Assembly: GCA_965649825.1 (NCBI GenBank)
Contig: OZ287704.1
Span: 682,001 to 746,000 of the forward strand
Source: Penicillus capitatus
Taxonomy: Eukaryota; Chlorophyta
Length of the DNA: 64,000 nucleotides
Reading direction: 5' to 3'
Made by a program: the position numbers and the translations under genes. Positions 13,038-24,722 of this stretch are shown here, piece by piece; within the stretch, counting starts at the first letter, position 1, and each line of letters begins with the position of its first letter. The notes beneath the pieces are model-generated. The model did not search any database. It worked only from the letters and a program-made list of their open reading frames with translations, and was not told where the DNA came from.

Positions 13038-13919
13038 ATGCCGAGCTTAAAGCTTCAGAAGAGACTGGCGGCGTCGGTACTGGACTGCGGAAAGAAGAAG
13101 ATATGGCTCGACCCGAACGAAGTCAACGAGATCTCTATGGCCAACTCACGTACGTCGGCGCAATGCGCATTCTTCTGCCGCCTTTCTTTCTTGGGAATGC
13201 CTAACGACGGATACTGTTTTGTGAATGATGTTTGATGCCTCTGTGCAAAAGAGTGAGAAAAGCGTGACGTTTGGCGGCGGTATGGTGTAGGACAGAACAT
13301 GCGCAAGCTGATAAAGGATGGCTTTGTGATTAAGAAGCCAAATGTGATCCACTCGCGTGCACGTGCCCGCAAACTGCTGGAGGCAAAGAGAAAGGGCAGA
13401 CATTGTGGACACGGTGCGCCTTATCCATCGACATGTGGATATCCGTGACGACAACTGCACAGGAAAGCGACGTGGAACACGAGAGGCGCGTCTCTCATCG
13501 AAGACCCTCTGGATTCGCCGCATGCGTGTCCTGAGGCGTCTCCTTCGCAAATACCGAGACTCCAAAAAAATCGACCGACACATGTATCACGAGATTTACA
13601 TGAAAGTATGCCTCCTGAGCTTATGCGTCTCCCCTGAGCCATCTTTTGGTGACATAGGTGAAGGGGAACATGTATAAGAACAAGCGCGTGTTGATGGAGG
13701 CCATTCATAAGCAGAAAGCTGAGAAGATGCGCGAGATGGCCATCGCCGAGAAAGAGGAATCGCGTCGCACGCGGAACAAGATTGCTAAAGAAAAGAAAGA
13801 AGCCAGACGAGAAAAGAAGATTACCGAAGTACACTTCTCTCCCGCAGTTTCAGCCCCCTGCATCTCTCTTTGCCTCTCAGGGAATACGCAGCGCTGAAGA
13901 GGCGAGGCAGAAGAAGTAG
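13038..13919 (+). CDS. RPL19: Cytosolic large-subunit ribosomal protein eL19
   Basis: The five exons give a complete eL19: 13038-13149, 13291-13413, 13463-13605, 13658-13828 and 13881-13919. The N-terminal core ([20 protein letters not shown], then [13 protein letters not shown]), the basic middle ([27 protein letters not shown]) and the helix [20 protein letters not shown] are all family hallmarks, followed by the Lys/Glu/Arg-rich coiled tail of eukaryotic L19. Intron 1 is 141 nt, much longer than the other three (49, 52, 52 nt); a longer first intron is common in ribosomal protein genes and may carry expression signals. It contains GCGTGACG close to its 3' end. TGTAA, a possible green-algal poly(A) signal, lies about 55 nt after the stop. 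Confidence 0.95.
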
Positions 13920-14411
13920 GGCACGTGCGTTTTCGCAAAGGGTAGCGGATCTGCGGTTGTGCGCACGATGGTTATGTAATCGAAGGGTCCTCTCGACCCC
14001 AGTGCAAAGCAACCGGCGTTTTGTCAAACCTTCTGCGTCGAACATGTGGCAGAGTCTTGTCAGCTCGCCGTCCTCTACGAGCTGAGTAAGACCGTTACAC
14101 AACGGCCTATCATTTGCAAAGAGTTGAGTTACCAACGAGGTCGTTTCATTAGACCTGGTCACTCAACGTTGAAGAATTCGTGGGTCAAGTTTTTTCGTCA
14201 GTTTTGTTTGATACTTTGCACACTGTCTCCGCGTCTCAGTCTTTATTGAACGGAAGACTCACGAACGACAATGGCAAACAACGACAACTCCTCCGGACGA
14301 CGCGGTGTGTGAGATGGCCGTGTCTGTCGAGACGCGACCCGTGGGCCATTTTTGTAGGACTCCTTAACGACGACATTTCTCGACGCCAGAACCAGTTGAA
14401 CGACCCAAAGA
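13920..14411. other. Intergenic region before metacaspase-like gene
   Basis: I see no supported coding potential here. It holds the eL19 3' UTR and, presumably, the promoter of the following plus-strand gene. A small upstream ATG frame at about 14312 ends quickly and is not joined convincingly to anything. Confidence 0.35.
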
Positions 14412-16273
14412 ATGGGTATGCGAAATCGTTTGTGACATACGAAGGTGAACGCATCGAGTCCATACCGTGACGATACTGACTCCTCCTGCGACTGTCTGCA
14501 GACTTTTCGCCTCTTCATTTGATTGCCAGAGATGCCCGTGCTGCTGGACAGTGCTCTCCAGCACCTGGTCATCACGGGCAGCCTTTCTATCCATCATGCC
14601 ATCAGCATCAACCTTACCCTACTATGTGTTCAGCAAATAACATCGGATCACATCCAGCTGCTGTCCAAAATGACACACATTCGAAGGATGCAGGTTACCA
14701 GTGCAATTCGTCGAATGGACGTGGTACTGCTTCGGTTGGACAGCAACAACAAACATATCATAACACTACATTAGCTACGCAACGCCTCCATTCAGTTCAG
14801 CAACAGCCGTATCCGTTACAACCCTGTCAAACTCCGTGGCAACCACATCCTGGGAATTTTCCATACCAACCGACCTCTGGGCAACTGGTTTCGAGCGTAT
14901 ATTCAGGCACTCAGAGCTCTTTCGTCGGAAATTCTAAAGATCGCCTATGTCGCCCTCTGGCCGTTCCATCCCAACATCAGCCATTCAATGCACTAAACGG
15001 AGCAGAAGGCAAGGATCGAATGAAGAATCTTTATTGTCTGTTTACCGCTGTCTCCATAGACATGAAAGCTCGTGCAGCGGTTGGTGGTGTGACATTTCGC
15101 CCGCCCAATACCGAAACATACAGTCTCCCACGTGATTCCTCTCCTTACTCTCCATCTACAGCTTCCCTCTGTTTTCTAGTCAAACGCTGCGTCGCCATCC
15201 TTCAGGGCAAGTTCAGCGATGCAGAAGTCGAACTGTTGGGAAACTGTATAACAAGGATGGGCTTCTCTAAGCCAAAGATCTACAGGGAACCTGAGAAAGC
15301 CATCCCCAAAGAAGTCGTCGAAAGAGAAATCGGAAAGCTTGTGGACGGCCTCTCTCCGGGTTCCAATCTGCTTCTGATTATCGCCACCCGTATACGCCGC
15401 CAGCACATTCTTTCGCGTTTCCCACTCTCGTGTGTTCTAGTCACCACAAATGGCATTGAATTGGATAAGCGGTTTCTCATGGAACAGGTCTATGAGAAGG
15501 TTGCCCGCGACAATAACACCATAGCAGAGTGGAGGGAAAACCGACGCAGATCAAAGAGCGATACATTCGACAGTAGATCCTATGAAGGCGTGACATTACA
15601 CGTGGTGTTGGATGGCCTATCGGGATGCGTCCTCCCTGAGGCTCTACTTTTCGAGCCCGATAGAAAGAATGAGTCTAGCGGACTTCGAGCCACATGGGTC
15701 CGCGTTCCCAAAGGAACCGAAAACCATGGCGATTTGTCTCTGTTGAAGAACGGGCGAATTGTGCAGATCTGTTCAGGCGCCCATCGATACGGGCACAGCT
15801 CTGGAAACTTGTTGAGCGTTTTGGCCTGTGTCGTTAACGCCCAAGCATACGTTCCGTACAACGTCCTAGCTTATAACATCTTGTTGTTCACAAATCATTT
15901 TTTCTGCGAAACCTACGAGAATGGCGAGAAAAGGTGGAGAATTTTGGTCGATGGGTTGGTTGATGCCTGAAAGTGTGTTGTTTGTAGACATAACGCGAGA
16001 CAGATGATCAGTGGTGCTTCGGCACGTACAGGAGGAGAGATCGCTACCTTTTCCTTCTGTGCGATGACGGCGCTGTATCAGAAATTCAATGCACTAGCAG
16101 AGAAACGTCGAAAGGAAATTGTTGCGTCGATGCTGGCGAAGGGTGAGATGCTGTTTTCTTCTGCCAACAGATTTGATCCGAATCTCTGTGTGGACGTCGA
16201 TTGGGATGACGATGAAATACCTCTTAGTCATTGTATGACGAGCGAAAATGTCTTATTGTCGTTGGGGCAATAG
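14412..16273 (+). CDS. Degenerate type I metacaspase-like protein
   Basis: The N-terminal ~120 residues are rich in Gln, Pro, His and Tyr (QPYPTMCS, QQQPYPLQPCQTPWQPHPG), like type I metacaspase prodomains. The caspase-like core can be followed: EREIGKLVDGLSPGSNLLLI matches the strand before the catalytic His, GVTLHVVLDGLSGCVLPEAL matches the strand carrying the D-x-CHSG catalytic Cys, and RQMISGASARTGGEIATFSF matches the SGC-x-DDQTSAD region. The tail (SANRFDPNL) resembles the family C terminus. The GHG histidine and the catalytic Cys are not where they should be, so protease activity is doubtful. A 54-nt intron near 15933-15986 joins the last exon. ATG 14412 depends on a proposed 74-nt intron and is uncertain. 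The protein could be a pseudoprotease regulator or a decaying gene. Confidence 0.55.
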
Positions 16274-16755
16274 GAGAAGGCACAATGTCCGCTTAAAGCA
16301 AAGAGAAAATGTGTCTATCTATTGAGTCTGTGCATGACGTGTGTATCGTGCGGCAGCGTAGCGGACGTTAGCTCGCATAATCGAAACGTCACATCACTCA
16401 GCGATGCGTGAGCTCGATCCATGGCAAAACGGAGAGTTCACTTTGGGGTATCGTCTTGCCCGTCGCCTAAAGCGTCGTAACGTGACGGGACCGATGCTAG
16501 TCACATCAACACCGCCTATTTGAACGCGAAGGAAAAGGCGTGACATTCGAGAACATATTCGGCATATTTGAGACGCTGACTGTCCTGCTCGCGTTCTCTG
16601 CCATTTATTAGGTTTCCGTGAAAAGATATCCATTCCGATCAACCGATCGAAAAGGCCGCGGATTCTATTCTCAAATGGAATGCGTTTCACAACCGTTTGT
16701 TCTCAAGAAGAGGTTCCATATTCTTAGGATATGACGTCGGGATAGTGTGGTTGGC
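16274..16755. other. Intergenic region between convergent genes
   Basis: This 480-bp gap lies between the 3' ends of the metacaspase-like gene and the minus-strand reductase. It carries GTCACATCA at 16388-16396. The minus-strand open frame 16394-16690 has no recognisable protein features. Confidence 0.35.
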
Positions 16756-18094
16756 TTATTTCGGAAAGATTTGTTCAAGGGCTTCTGAGAAGGGCGTCAA
16801 CGGGAACGGTATTCTCGCCATCAGTGCCCGGCAGTCCATAGAGATGTCCAATGGACTGCGAACCTTCCTGCAAAGCACGATTCTCTATCACACGGCTGCG
16901 TGTTCTCTCACTCACTCTTACCGAACGATGTCCACACTTTTTGTTTCATCAATCTCGGGGTTCTCTATTCCCAGATGCAGAGCAACCTGTCACATCATCT
17001 CAATCTCCGCCCAGGACGTACGAGTGCAGAAGAGCGCACTTGTCTTGCCATGTCGACACGACTGAGACGCTGTGGTCCTCCCATATTCAGCGTCAACTGA
17101 AGAGATCCCTTTCGCGATTCCTCCATAAAATACTCGACGATCTTCACGATGTCCAGGACAAAGATGGGACATCGGTACTCATCCGAAAAGAACTTTGTTT
17201 TCTTGCCAGACTTTATATTCTCGACCTGCACTACAGACAGTCACTTACCTCTATCCAAAGCAGTAGTATCCCATCACCATAAAATCCAAGAACTTCGGTT
17301 CCTCGCTCTTTTGTGTAGGTTGGCTGCCATAGATGAGACTGGATCGCAGAATAACATAGTTGTCCCACATGGACTAAACCAAACCCATCGATTATCACTT
17401 GTCACGAGTACTCTATGTCAGATGGTGGCGACACCTTAATGCATTCCTCTGCCTGTACTTTCGTTGTGCCGTAATGATTTACGGGTCGACACAGATCGTC
17501 TTCTCCATAGAACGATGACCCGCCGTCATACACCTGCATCTCCACAGCCATAGACCAACCGCCCACCAATAACTCCCTTTCTGCACCTGATCTGACGAGA
17601 GGTGCACGAACAGAGGCTGCCGGTCGTTCCGTGGATAGATCTTTGCCAGTTCTTCCAAGAGAAGGGTCGGAACATTGATCTTCCTGCAAAACATCAAAGA
17701 GATCTGCACCACCCTATCGATGAAGCGTGCTGTTGACGTTGCTTTTTCTTTGTTCTCCTCGCAGGTACCAGTACTTGACAGAGCAGCACAGTGCACAATG
17801 ACATCCAAGGGTCTCGTCTCGGTGAGACATGTCTCTAGACCTGCTCCCATTTCAAAATCCACCTACCAATCGACAAGCATTTCGCACTCATCTCATCTCT
17901 TAGACGTGACCTGCCAAAGCTGAACATCTTCTGCATGATGCAGCACCCGATGGCAATACGTGGCAGACACCTGCAACCGTAGCAACAGAGGGTTTTCAGT
18001 AGGTGGATATCGTTGCTTTGTATTCAGGAGTCAGATGCGCGAGAAGGTGTTGGCCCAAAAATCCAGAGCCGCCTGTGATCAATACATGCATCAT
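16756..18094 (-). CDS. RmlD/MAT2B-like NAD(P)-dependent sugar-nucleotide reductase
   Basis: This is a short-chain extended-family reductase with a Rossmann N terminus (HVLITGGSGFLGQHLL), as in dTDP-4-dehydrorhamnose reductase and the MAT2B regulatory subunit. After splicing, RPLDVIVHCAALSS, FVHLSSDQVYDGG, NHYGTTKVQAEE (the Y-x-x-x-K catalytic pair) and YVILRSSLIYGS follow in the expected order. About eight short introns interrupt it, including a GC-donor intron after EYK (46 nt), a 54-nt one in the NKEKAT/KINVP junction, and one ending in TGATGTGACAG at 16987-16997. The stop is at 16756-16758. Its ATG lies only 108 bp from the proposed ATG of the divergent EF-Ts polyprotein gene, so the two share a promoter region. 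The substrate is unknown; deoxy-sugar synthesis is one option. Confidence 0.75.
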
Positions 18095-18202
18095 GATAAC
18101 GTACTTATGGTCTATTAAACATACGTCGATTCAATCGCTCGTGGGCGTTACCACCCTCTTCGATTAGACCCGTCGAAGGCTTCTTTGCGCCGATCCGCGA
18201 CG

Positions 18203-21200
18203 ATGACGACGCGCAACGCCGTCGGCTTCGAAGTGCGTCACGCTTTCGCCGCATCTCGCTCTTGCCTTCTGATGCGAACGTGTTACCCTTCTTTAGTTAC
18301 GTCTATCGTGTCCGACCGGACTGAGACTCCCTCCTAGCTGCCAGCGAACGTACACATACTCTGATCTGTGCTGAACCCTAAGCGACATCATGTCTGCCGC
18401 AGTTTTCGCCATGTTACCAAAGAGAGGCCGCTCTCACGCAGAGGATACCGATTTGTGCTGAATCGGCCAGTTCTGCTGCCCTCATCCCGTGCCTCGATGG
18501 ACTCGACGGATACAGATTTGGTTCCGGACACAGATGTCGTTGAACAAACGTCGGCCGAGACACCATCCGAAGACAGTGACAGTTCCCCAGAGGAGGCATC
18601 CGACGACAGCAGCGCCCTTGAGGCGTCCGAAGAGGATGATCTTCTGCCACTTCCTCCACGGAAATCTCTGGCAGAGTGTCGTGTTGGCGATGTCTTAGAA
18701 GCTAGAGTGGTAGGGTCATGCACTTCCTTTTTGCAAAGCCGTGGATGGCTGACTCTTTGTAGAAACATGTGATAAGTTATGGTTGTTTCTTGGATGCGAT
18801 TTGCGAGTGCGATGTCTTTGTCCATGTGTCTGACTTGACGGTAAGAGAACGGTGACACGTCCATGAGAAAAGAATGTTGGTTTGTCCAGACGGCGTTCGT
18901 GGAGGATACAGCGAAGCTACTAAAAATCGGTGACAAAGTCAAGGTCGAATTGATCGAAGTGAACGATCGGCTGAAAGGCAGTTTAAAGAATCACAACGAT
19001 TTCGGTCAGAAAGTCAAGAAGCAACAGCCGCAAAGGACGCGCCGGCCAGAAAGGAAAGAACGCAGCCCATCAGGATTTTTTGATGGTTTCATCGCAAAAC
19101 TGTCGCCTGACGGCGCAGTTGTGACATTCGATGATGGAAAGGCGTCAGGATTTCTCCCAGTAAATGAGATGGTGAAGCCGGACGATGTCGATTCAGAAGA
19201 CATTCAGCTCACAGACATGCTCACGAAGGATGACGGCATAAGAGTCAGGTGAAGTTTGCATGCAATGGGGATCGGTGAATGGAGAAAGTGTGATGTGATA
19301 ATAGAGTGCTCGAGATGGACAGGGCAACAAAGAGGACAATACTGACCATGCAACCACTCGTGGAAACTGAAGTCGATGAAATTGATACGGAGTTCGAGGA
19401 GGAAGACCAGAAAGGCGAATACTTCTTTGATGATGGTGGTTCTGGAGAGGACGCAATTCTGAAAGCTGTTTTGAAGAAAGCAGGATTCGTGCAAGCCATG
19501 TTTGCTGATCCAGAAAAAGAAGTTAGTTGACTCTAGGAACACGATGGATTCGAAGAACGGATGAGATGTCTGTGCATAGGGTGCTACGGATTTGCAAACT
19601 GCAAATGGGATTGAGCCTGTCTCTCAAGCAACAACAGAACTGTTAAAGACTGAGAAGACAGAAGAATCGCCAGAATTGGTTACTGAAGAAGATGCATTGA
19701 CAAGGGAAGAAGAGCCAAAGATTGTAGATGGGGTACCCGGGGTAACAGAAGAGGCTATTGAGCAAACTGAGATGAAGCCATCAGAGAGTGATGCAGAGGC
19801 AGTGGCGGAAGATGTTCCCGACCAAACGGAATCGGTATTGCAGACGGAGGCAGAGCAAAAACTGGAAACAACAGAAGAACCAGAAGACACAGAAAGCAGC
19901 ATTCCTTCAGTCAGCGAAGAGGTTGCTGAGCCGTCTATGTCTGAAGTGGAGGAGGAGACAGCCGATGCCGTGGATGTGCAGGATGCGACAGTAACAGCCG
20001 ATCCTTCCGTTGCTGAAGAGACTCTCGAACAGTCGATAACAGCAGAAGAGGCAGCTGCCGCGGAGGAGGAATCTGCGGCAAACATCGTTGCTTCTATCGC
20101 AGAAGAGATTCCTAAACAAGCCGAGTTTAAACCGGAAACCGAACCTGTCAACGACGCCAAAACGACAAGCGAGGATACCGAGGAGGTCACTGAACAACCA
20201 GAGACTGTTGCTGCAACGGAAGAAGCCGCTGTGGTCAAACCCGAGAGCACAGATGCCGAAGATCAGATACCAGGAACCCCTCCATCGCCCGAAGAAGAGA
20301 TTCCGGCCGCAGACTTGACAGACGTTGAGGAGAAAGCTGTCCAGGCAGCAGTGCCTGAGCAGCCAGCAGAAGAGAGTACACCACCGATGCGCATATCGGC
20401 ATCGGTGGTGAAGGACCTTCGCGAAATGAGTGGAGCAGGAATGATGGATTGCAAGAAGGCCCTGACCGAGTGCAACGGCGACATGAACGCCGCCGTGCAA
20501 TACTTGAAGAACAAAGGCATCGCCAGTGCTGCCAAACGCGCTGGCAAAATCGCCGCCGACGGCGTCATTGCCACATACATCCACGCAGGAGCCAAACTGG
20601 GTATTCTGTTGGAGGTCAACTCCGAAACGGATTTCGTGGCGCGAACAGACGCTTTCAAAGAATTCGTTGATGATGTTGCCCTTAGCATTGCTGCCAGTCC
20701 TGATGCCATCTGCATTTCACCGGACGACTATCCCTCAGATCTCCTTGCCAAAGAGAAGGAAGTCGAAATGGGAAGAGAAGAGATCGCGAGCAAACCCGAA
20801 GGCATTCGCGAGAAGATCGTGGCGGGACGGTTGGAGAAGATCAAAAAGACAGCCTCTGTCCTGGAGCAACCGTTCATTCGAGATCAAACAACAACGATAC
20901 AGACAGCACTGACCGAAATCGCAGCATCTCTCGGGGAAAAGATCTCCATTCGACGATTTGAACGATACGAATTGGGAGAGGGATTGGAAAAGAAGGAGGC
21001 TGATTTCGCAGCCGAAGTTGCCGATCAGATCGAATCCAAAAAGGCCGAAGCAATGACGACCAAACCCGAACCCGAAGCGGCACCTGAGGCATCTGATGCC
21101 GAGATGAAGCCCGTTGTCAAAGTGGCCGCTTCTCTTGTGAAGGAACTCAGAGAGATGACCGGTGGTGGATTGATGGACTGCAAGAACGCGCTGTTGCAGT

Positions 21201-21775
21201 GCGATGGCGATTTGGAACAGGCGGCTGAGTATTTGAGGAAGAAAGGCCTGGCAGGCGCGGCCAAGAAGGCGGGTCGTTTGGCATCGGAGGGTGTCATCTG
21301 TTCATACATTCATCTGGGAAGTCGACTCGGTGTCATGGCCGAGATCAATTGCGAAACCGATTTCGTTGCACGAGGCGACGAGTTTCGGCAACTGGCAGAT
21401 GACATTGCCGTTCAGATTGCTGCCTGTCCCGAAGTGGAGTACATTACAGAGGAGGCCGTTCCGAAAGCGCTTTTCGAGGCTGAACTGCAGAGCGAGATGG
21501 AGAAAGAGGACATCCAGTCCAAAGACGAACACATTCGTCAGAAAATCGCCGAAGGTCGAGTGCAGAAGACCGTCTCGTCGATGTGTCTCCTCGATCAGCC
21601 TTTTCTGAAAGACACGAACAAAACGACCGGCGATATCATCAAGGAACACATCGCCACATTGGGAGAGAACATCAAGGTGCGCAGATTCGTGCGTTTTAAT
21701 CTTGGAGAGGGTATCGAGAAGAAAGAGTCCGACTTTGCTACAGAAGTGGCAGAGCAGATGCAGAAAAGAGATTAA
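18203..21775 (+). CDS. Plastid S1/EF-Ts polyprotein (PETs-like)
   Basis: This is a plastid translation protein with two S1 RNA-binding domains and two complete EF-Ts units. S1-1 is spliced from GDVLEARV and KHVISYGCFLDA, and S1-2 starts GFFDGFIAKLSPDGAVV. A Glu/Thr-rich linker of about 250 residues (19.6-20.37 kb) follows. EF-Ts-1 begins SASVVKDLREMSGAGMMDCK and EF-Ts-2 begins AASLVKELREMTGGGLMDCK; both keep the TDFVAR core. Four or so introns of 49-58 nt lie before 19,592; the EF-Ts part is one exon. In Chlamydomonas such a precursor yields both a ribosome-associated S1 protein (PSRP-7) and EF-Ts; I infer the same processing here. ATG 18203 gives a transit-like N terminus (MTTRNAVGFEVRHAFAASRS) via a proposed 87-nt intron; without it no upstream ATG is in frame. 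Start confidence is moderate, product confidence high. Confidence 0.88.
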
Positions 21776-21868
21776 CTTTTTGTCGATACATGACTTTTTT
21801 GAGATTTTTCGTCCACACACCACATGTGTCCAAAATTGTGCACGGCGAAAATAAACGCGCCCCCAAAA

Positions 21869-22857
21869 TCACTTCTCACTCTTGGACGGGATTTTCGGAA
21901 CGATCAGGCCGTAACCGAATTCCTTTCGCTTGTATACCACTCGGATATCACTGCCTTCCTTATCCTGGAAGATGTAGAAACGGTGTCCTAAATTCTCCAT
22001 CGCCTCTGTGGCCTCTTCAGGCGTCATAGGTTCCAGATTAAACATCTTAGTGCGGACGATTTCTGGCATCTGTTCTTCTTCGATCTCGATGTCCGAATCG
22101 ATCGACTCCATATCTGGCTGCATCTCCTCGATATCGGCGGCTTGCCTTTCGCCGCGTCTGTATCTACCGCTTCCTGGCCATTTGCCTTTGATCATCGCAA
22201 TTTCTTTTACTTTCTGCATCTTGTGCTTCACTTTGTCGCCCACCAAATCGATTGAGGCATAGAGACTACTCGCTGCCGTTTCGGAACGCACGACACCGTT
22301 GCGCAAGGTGTAGATGGTGACTTCTGTTTTCTGTTCTCTGTTAGCGGATCATCATTTTTGCAAGTGTGAGAATGATGTGACGTTACTTGACGCCTTTGGT
22401 CCCTGTGTCTCCTCCTCGAACAGAAAGAGTGACTTCTGCCGTTTTGATCGACTGAGCATAATGATGCAACGCCTGTGCGATTTTCTTCTCGGCGTAGTTT
22501 CGGATCGCATCTGTCACTTCAAGTTTGCGTCCCTTCACGATAATCCGCACCGTTTCCGCTCCTGTCGGAGCTGCCGCAACGATCTCAGTCTCGACGGTCA
22601 CAGCATGGCGTCCCGTTAGAGGCGTCGTCGACCGCAGTCGTTCACCAAACACGGCTAGAAAGCAGCTCTTTCTAATAAGGCTTCTCAAACAAGGCGCTTA
22701 CTAGACCGGTAGCGATGCAAACGTGTCAAACGCGACGCTGGGGTGGTCGGCTAAAGAAGGAGATGAGGGGAAGCGGATGGGTATGTACGGGCCCAACCTG
22801 AAGAGATCGATGGCACAGCGCCCAACGCGGCTGTGTTTTTAGAAGGGTGGCGTCCAT
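21869..22857 (-). CDS. Plastid long-form ribosome hibernation factor (HPF/PSRP1)
   Basis: This protein binds idle plastid ribosomes and promotes dimerisation or storage. The N-terminal S30AE/YfiA fold is visible (RIIVKGRKLEVTDAIRNYAE, then VTLSVRGG joined to VTIYTLRNGVVRSE), and the C-terminal dimerisation domain of long HPF is clear (MTPEEATEAMENLGHRFYIF, GLIVPKIP). ATG 22857 comes from a short first exon: two introns of exactly 47 nt (22751-22797 and 22655-22701) join it to the core and create a transit peptide rich in Arg, Ser and Thr. A third intron (22324-22386, 63 nt) splits the S30AE domain and carries the GTCACATCA motif just after its donor. AAATAAA just beyond the stop on the plus strand is not its own signal. 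It lies 92 bp from the psaL stop, same strand. Confidence 0.88.
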
Positions 22858-22949
22858 GAATGCCAATAGGCGTTTGAAAAGACAGCGAGAGCATTCTCTT
22901 ATCAAAATGAACGTCGAGACAAATTTTCTGCGCCGATGAAAAACGGGCT

Positions 22950-23807
22950 TCAGGAATAGAAAGGCAAAATCTGTGTACAAACGTAGGCCCATGCCACGCC
23001 AGACAGTCCACCCACGAGCCATCCAGCCGTAAACTCATTCCACCTATATACGCACAAACAAACATCTGTCTCTTGTCTGTCTGACTGGACATGAAGGCAA
23101 CGATCACGCAGCACTGTAAACAAGAAAGCCTTTGTTCTCTGGGCGAGAAAGATCTTTGGAGTCACATCACACGAGGTGCAAAACTCCAAGAGTGAACAAA
23201 CACACCCATGATCAGACAGGAGGGCATTTCTCACTCTTACCCGTCAGCGCTTTGGAGAGGGTCCCGTTGGATCTCTCGGCCTGTCAAGGTCTTGAGTCCC
23301 ACCTGAGGCTCGTTATCTTGAAAGGTAACCGCGCCGTATATGGATAGACAGCCAGTCAAGATGGCCACAAGGCCAGCACCGGCAAGGCAGCCAGCGACTT
23401 CGGCAGTGCCGGGGACATTGCGCAGGGGACCGAGTTTGATGAAAGGACCGACGAGAAAGAATCCGTGCGTCAATCCGATTTCGACGCCTCGTAAGAGAGG
23501 CGCGACACCTGTCCTGTAGGCAGGCAGGTTCGAGAGGAACGACGCAACGATCGGTGCCGATGTCACAGGGGTCTCCAGCATCCCGATAAAGGGATCGCCA
23601 TTCAACGGCTGAATGATTTGTTTCTACGCAACCACGACACGTCGATAGCGTCGTCTCTTTGGATACGATGGCCGGTACTTTGGGCTCGGCATTCACCACA
23701 GTGTTCGTTCGTGCAGAGCTAGGACGCGAACGCAGTCCATAGATACCGACGCCCAACGGCGTCCTGGCGACGGCGGCGGGTTGGGTGAGCGTCGTTGAGC
23801 GGATCAT
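22950..23807 (-). CDS. psaL: Photosystem I reaction centre subunit XI (PsaL)
   Basis: PsaL is a membrane subunit of photosystem I and part of the LHCII docking side in green organisms. The mature protein has QPLNGDPFIGMLETPVTS, the first helix region (RGVEIGLTHGFFLVGPF), the second (GCLAGAGLVAILTGCLSIYG) and the C-terminal helix spliced as GWLVGGLSGVAWAYV. The N terminus from ATG 23807 is a Ser/Arg/Thr transit peptide with no signal peptide. Intron 1 is 23624-23666 (43 nt; a 55-nt alternative has the same phase). Intron 2 (23044-23240, 197 nt) is the longest I found and contains TGATGTGAC. Nuclear location of psaL supports a green-lineage plastid. The start is 110 bp from the divergent Cgi121 start. 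Confidence 0.93.
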
Positions 23808-23917
23808 GGTGGGAGGGAGATGATGCAAAACGACGGGCAACGACGATCAGATGGCGGACGCGCTTACGTGGCGAAGGATGTGGAAAATGAGACGCATTTA
23901 AGAGTCGTAAGACCAGG
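23808..23917. promoter_or_regulatory. Very short bidirectional promoter, psaL / CGI121
   Basis: Only 110 bp separate the two divergent start codons (ATG 23807 minus, ATG 23918 plus). Both promoters and both 5' UTRs must fit here unless the genes share elements or have leader introns upstream. I see no canonical TATA box. Confidence 0.5.
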
Positions 23918-24664
23918 ATGTCCACAACGGTGTTAGAATTTGAACGTCATCCGAATCGCAAATTGCACGTGTGGCTCTTCACAGACGTCTCCAATGCCAA
24001 GTCTGAATGCCCATTGCGCTGCAGACGGTGTCGGATCTCTGTGCAAAGGGAAATAGGAGATGATATACTGAACAGGAAACTGCCGAGGGATTACAGTTTT
24101 ATCAATGCTCTTTATGTGCGTTTGTGTGAGAAGAGTGAAAAAGAGTGAGAAATGAAAGTGTAGGTGCCAGATGTGTTCCTTCTACACCTCTGTGCTTCGA
24201 AAGCACTGTTTGCAGAGAGTGCCAAAATGCTGCGATCGAAAAAACTGCATGGAGAGCTCATTGTCAATCTCTCTGGCAGCAAACATGTGCGTCACTCTTT
24301 GAAAATGTGTGAGAAATTGCGTGACTCGTGTGCTGTGGTGCGTAGATTGCGGCGAGTTTGAAAAAGTATGGGGCAGCAGATGATGTTCGGCATTTCTTGG
24401 TGGCAGCTTTCGATCCATCCGAAGCGGATGCCGAATTTATCACGACCTATGTCAAAGGGACCACCCGGCCGGTTTCGGAATTGGATCAAATCTGCGACAA
24501 AAATCTTGTGCGAAAAGTGTGATCCCTGCCTGTCCCATCACCCCACTCTATCGCACAAATGTTTGTCGCAGACGTTCAAGATCACTCCCCGCGAACTCGA
24601 AATCGGATCTCTGATGGATGCTGTCGCTTGCCGTGTGGCGGCGCATGACTTAGAAAAGACATGA
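23918..24664 (+). CDS. CGI121: KEOPS/EKC complex subunit Cgi121 (TPRKB)
   Basis: Cgi121 is the tRNA-binding subunit of KEOPS, which makes the t6A modification at position 37 of ANN-decoding tRNAs. Five exons give the whole family pattern: 23918-24000, 24049-24115, 24164-24286, 24346-24516 and 24572-24664. Key segments are HVWLFTDVSNAKE, DYSFINALYVPDVF, LHLCASKALFAESA, LHGELIVNLSGSKH (the conserved E-I-I-F-N-L-S strand), and at the C terminus LVRKTFKITPRELEIGS. Introns are 48, 48, 59 and 55 nt. Length, about 178 residues, matches human TPRKB. The upstream neighbour psaL shares its promoter but no function; I infer chance proximity. Confidence 0.85.
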
Positions 24665-24722
24665 AATGTACAGGCCTCGCACACAGAGGCAGCAATTTGT
24701 TACACGAGCGAGCAAACAAATG

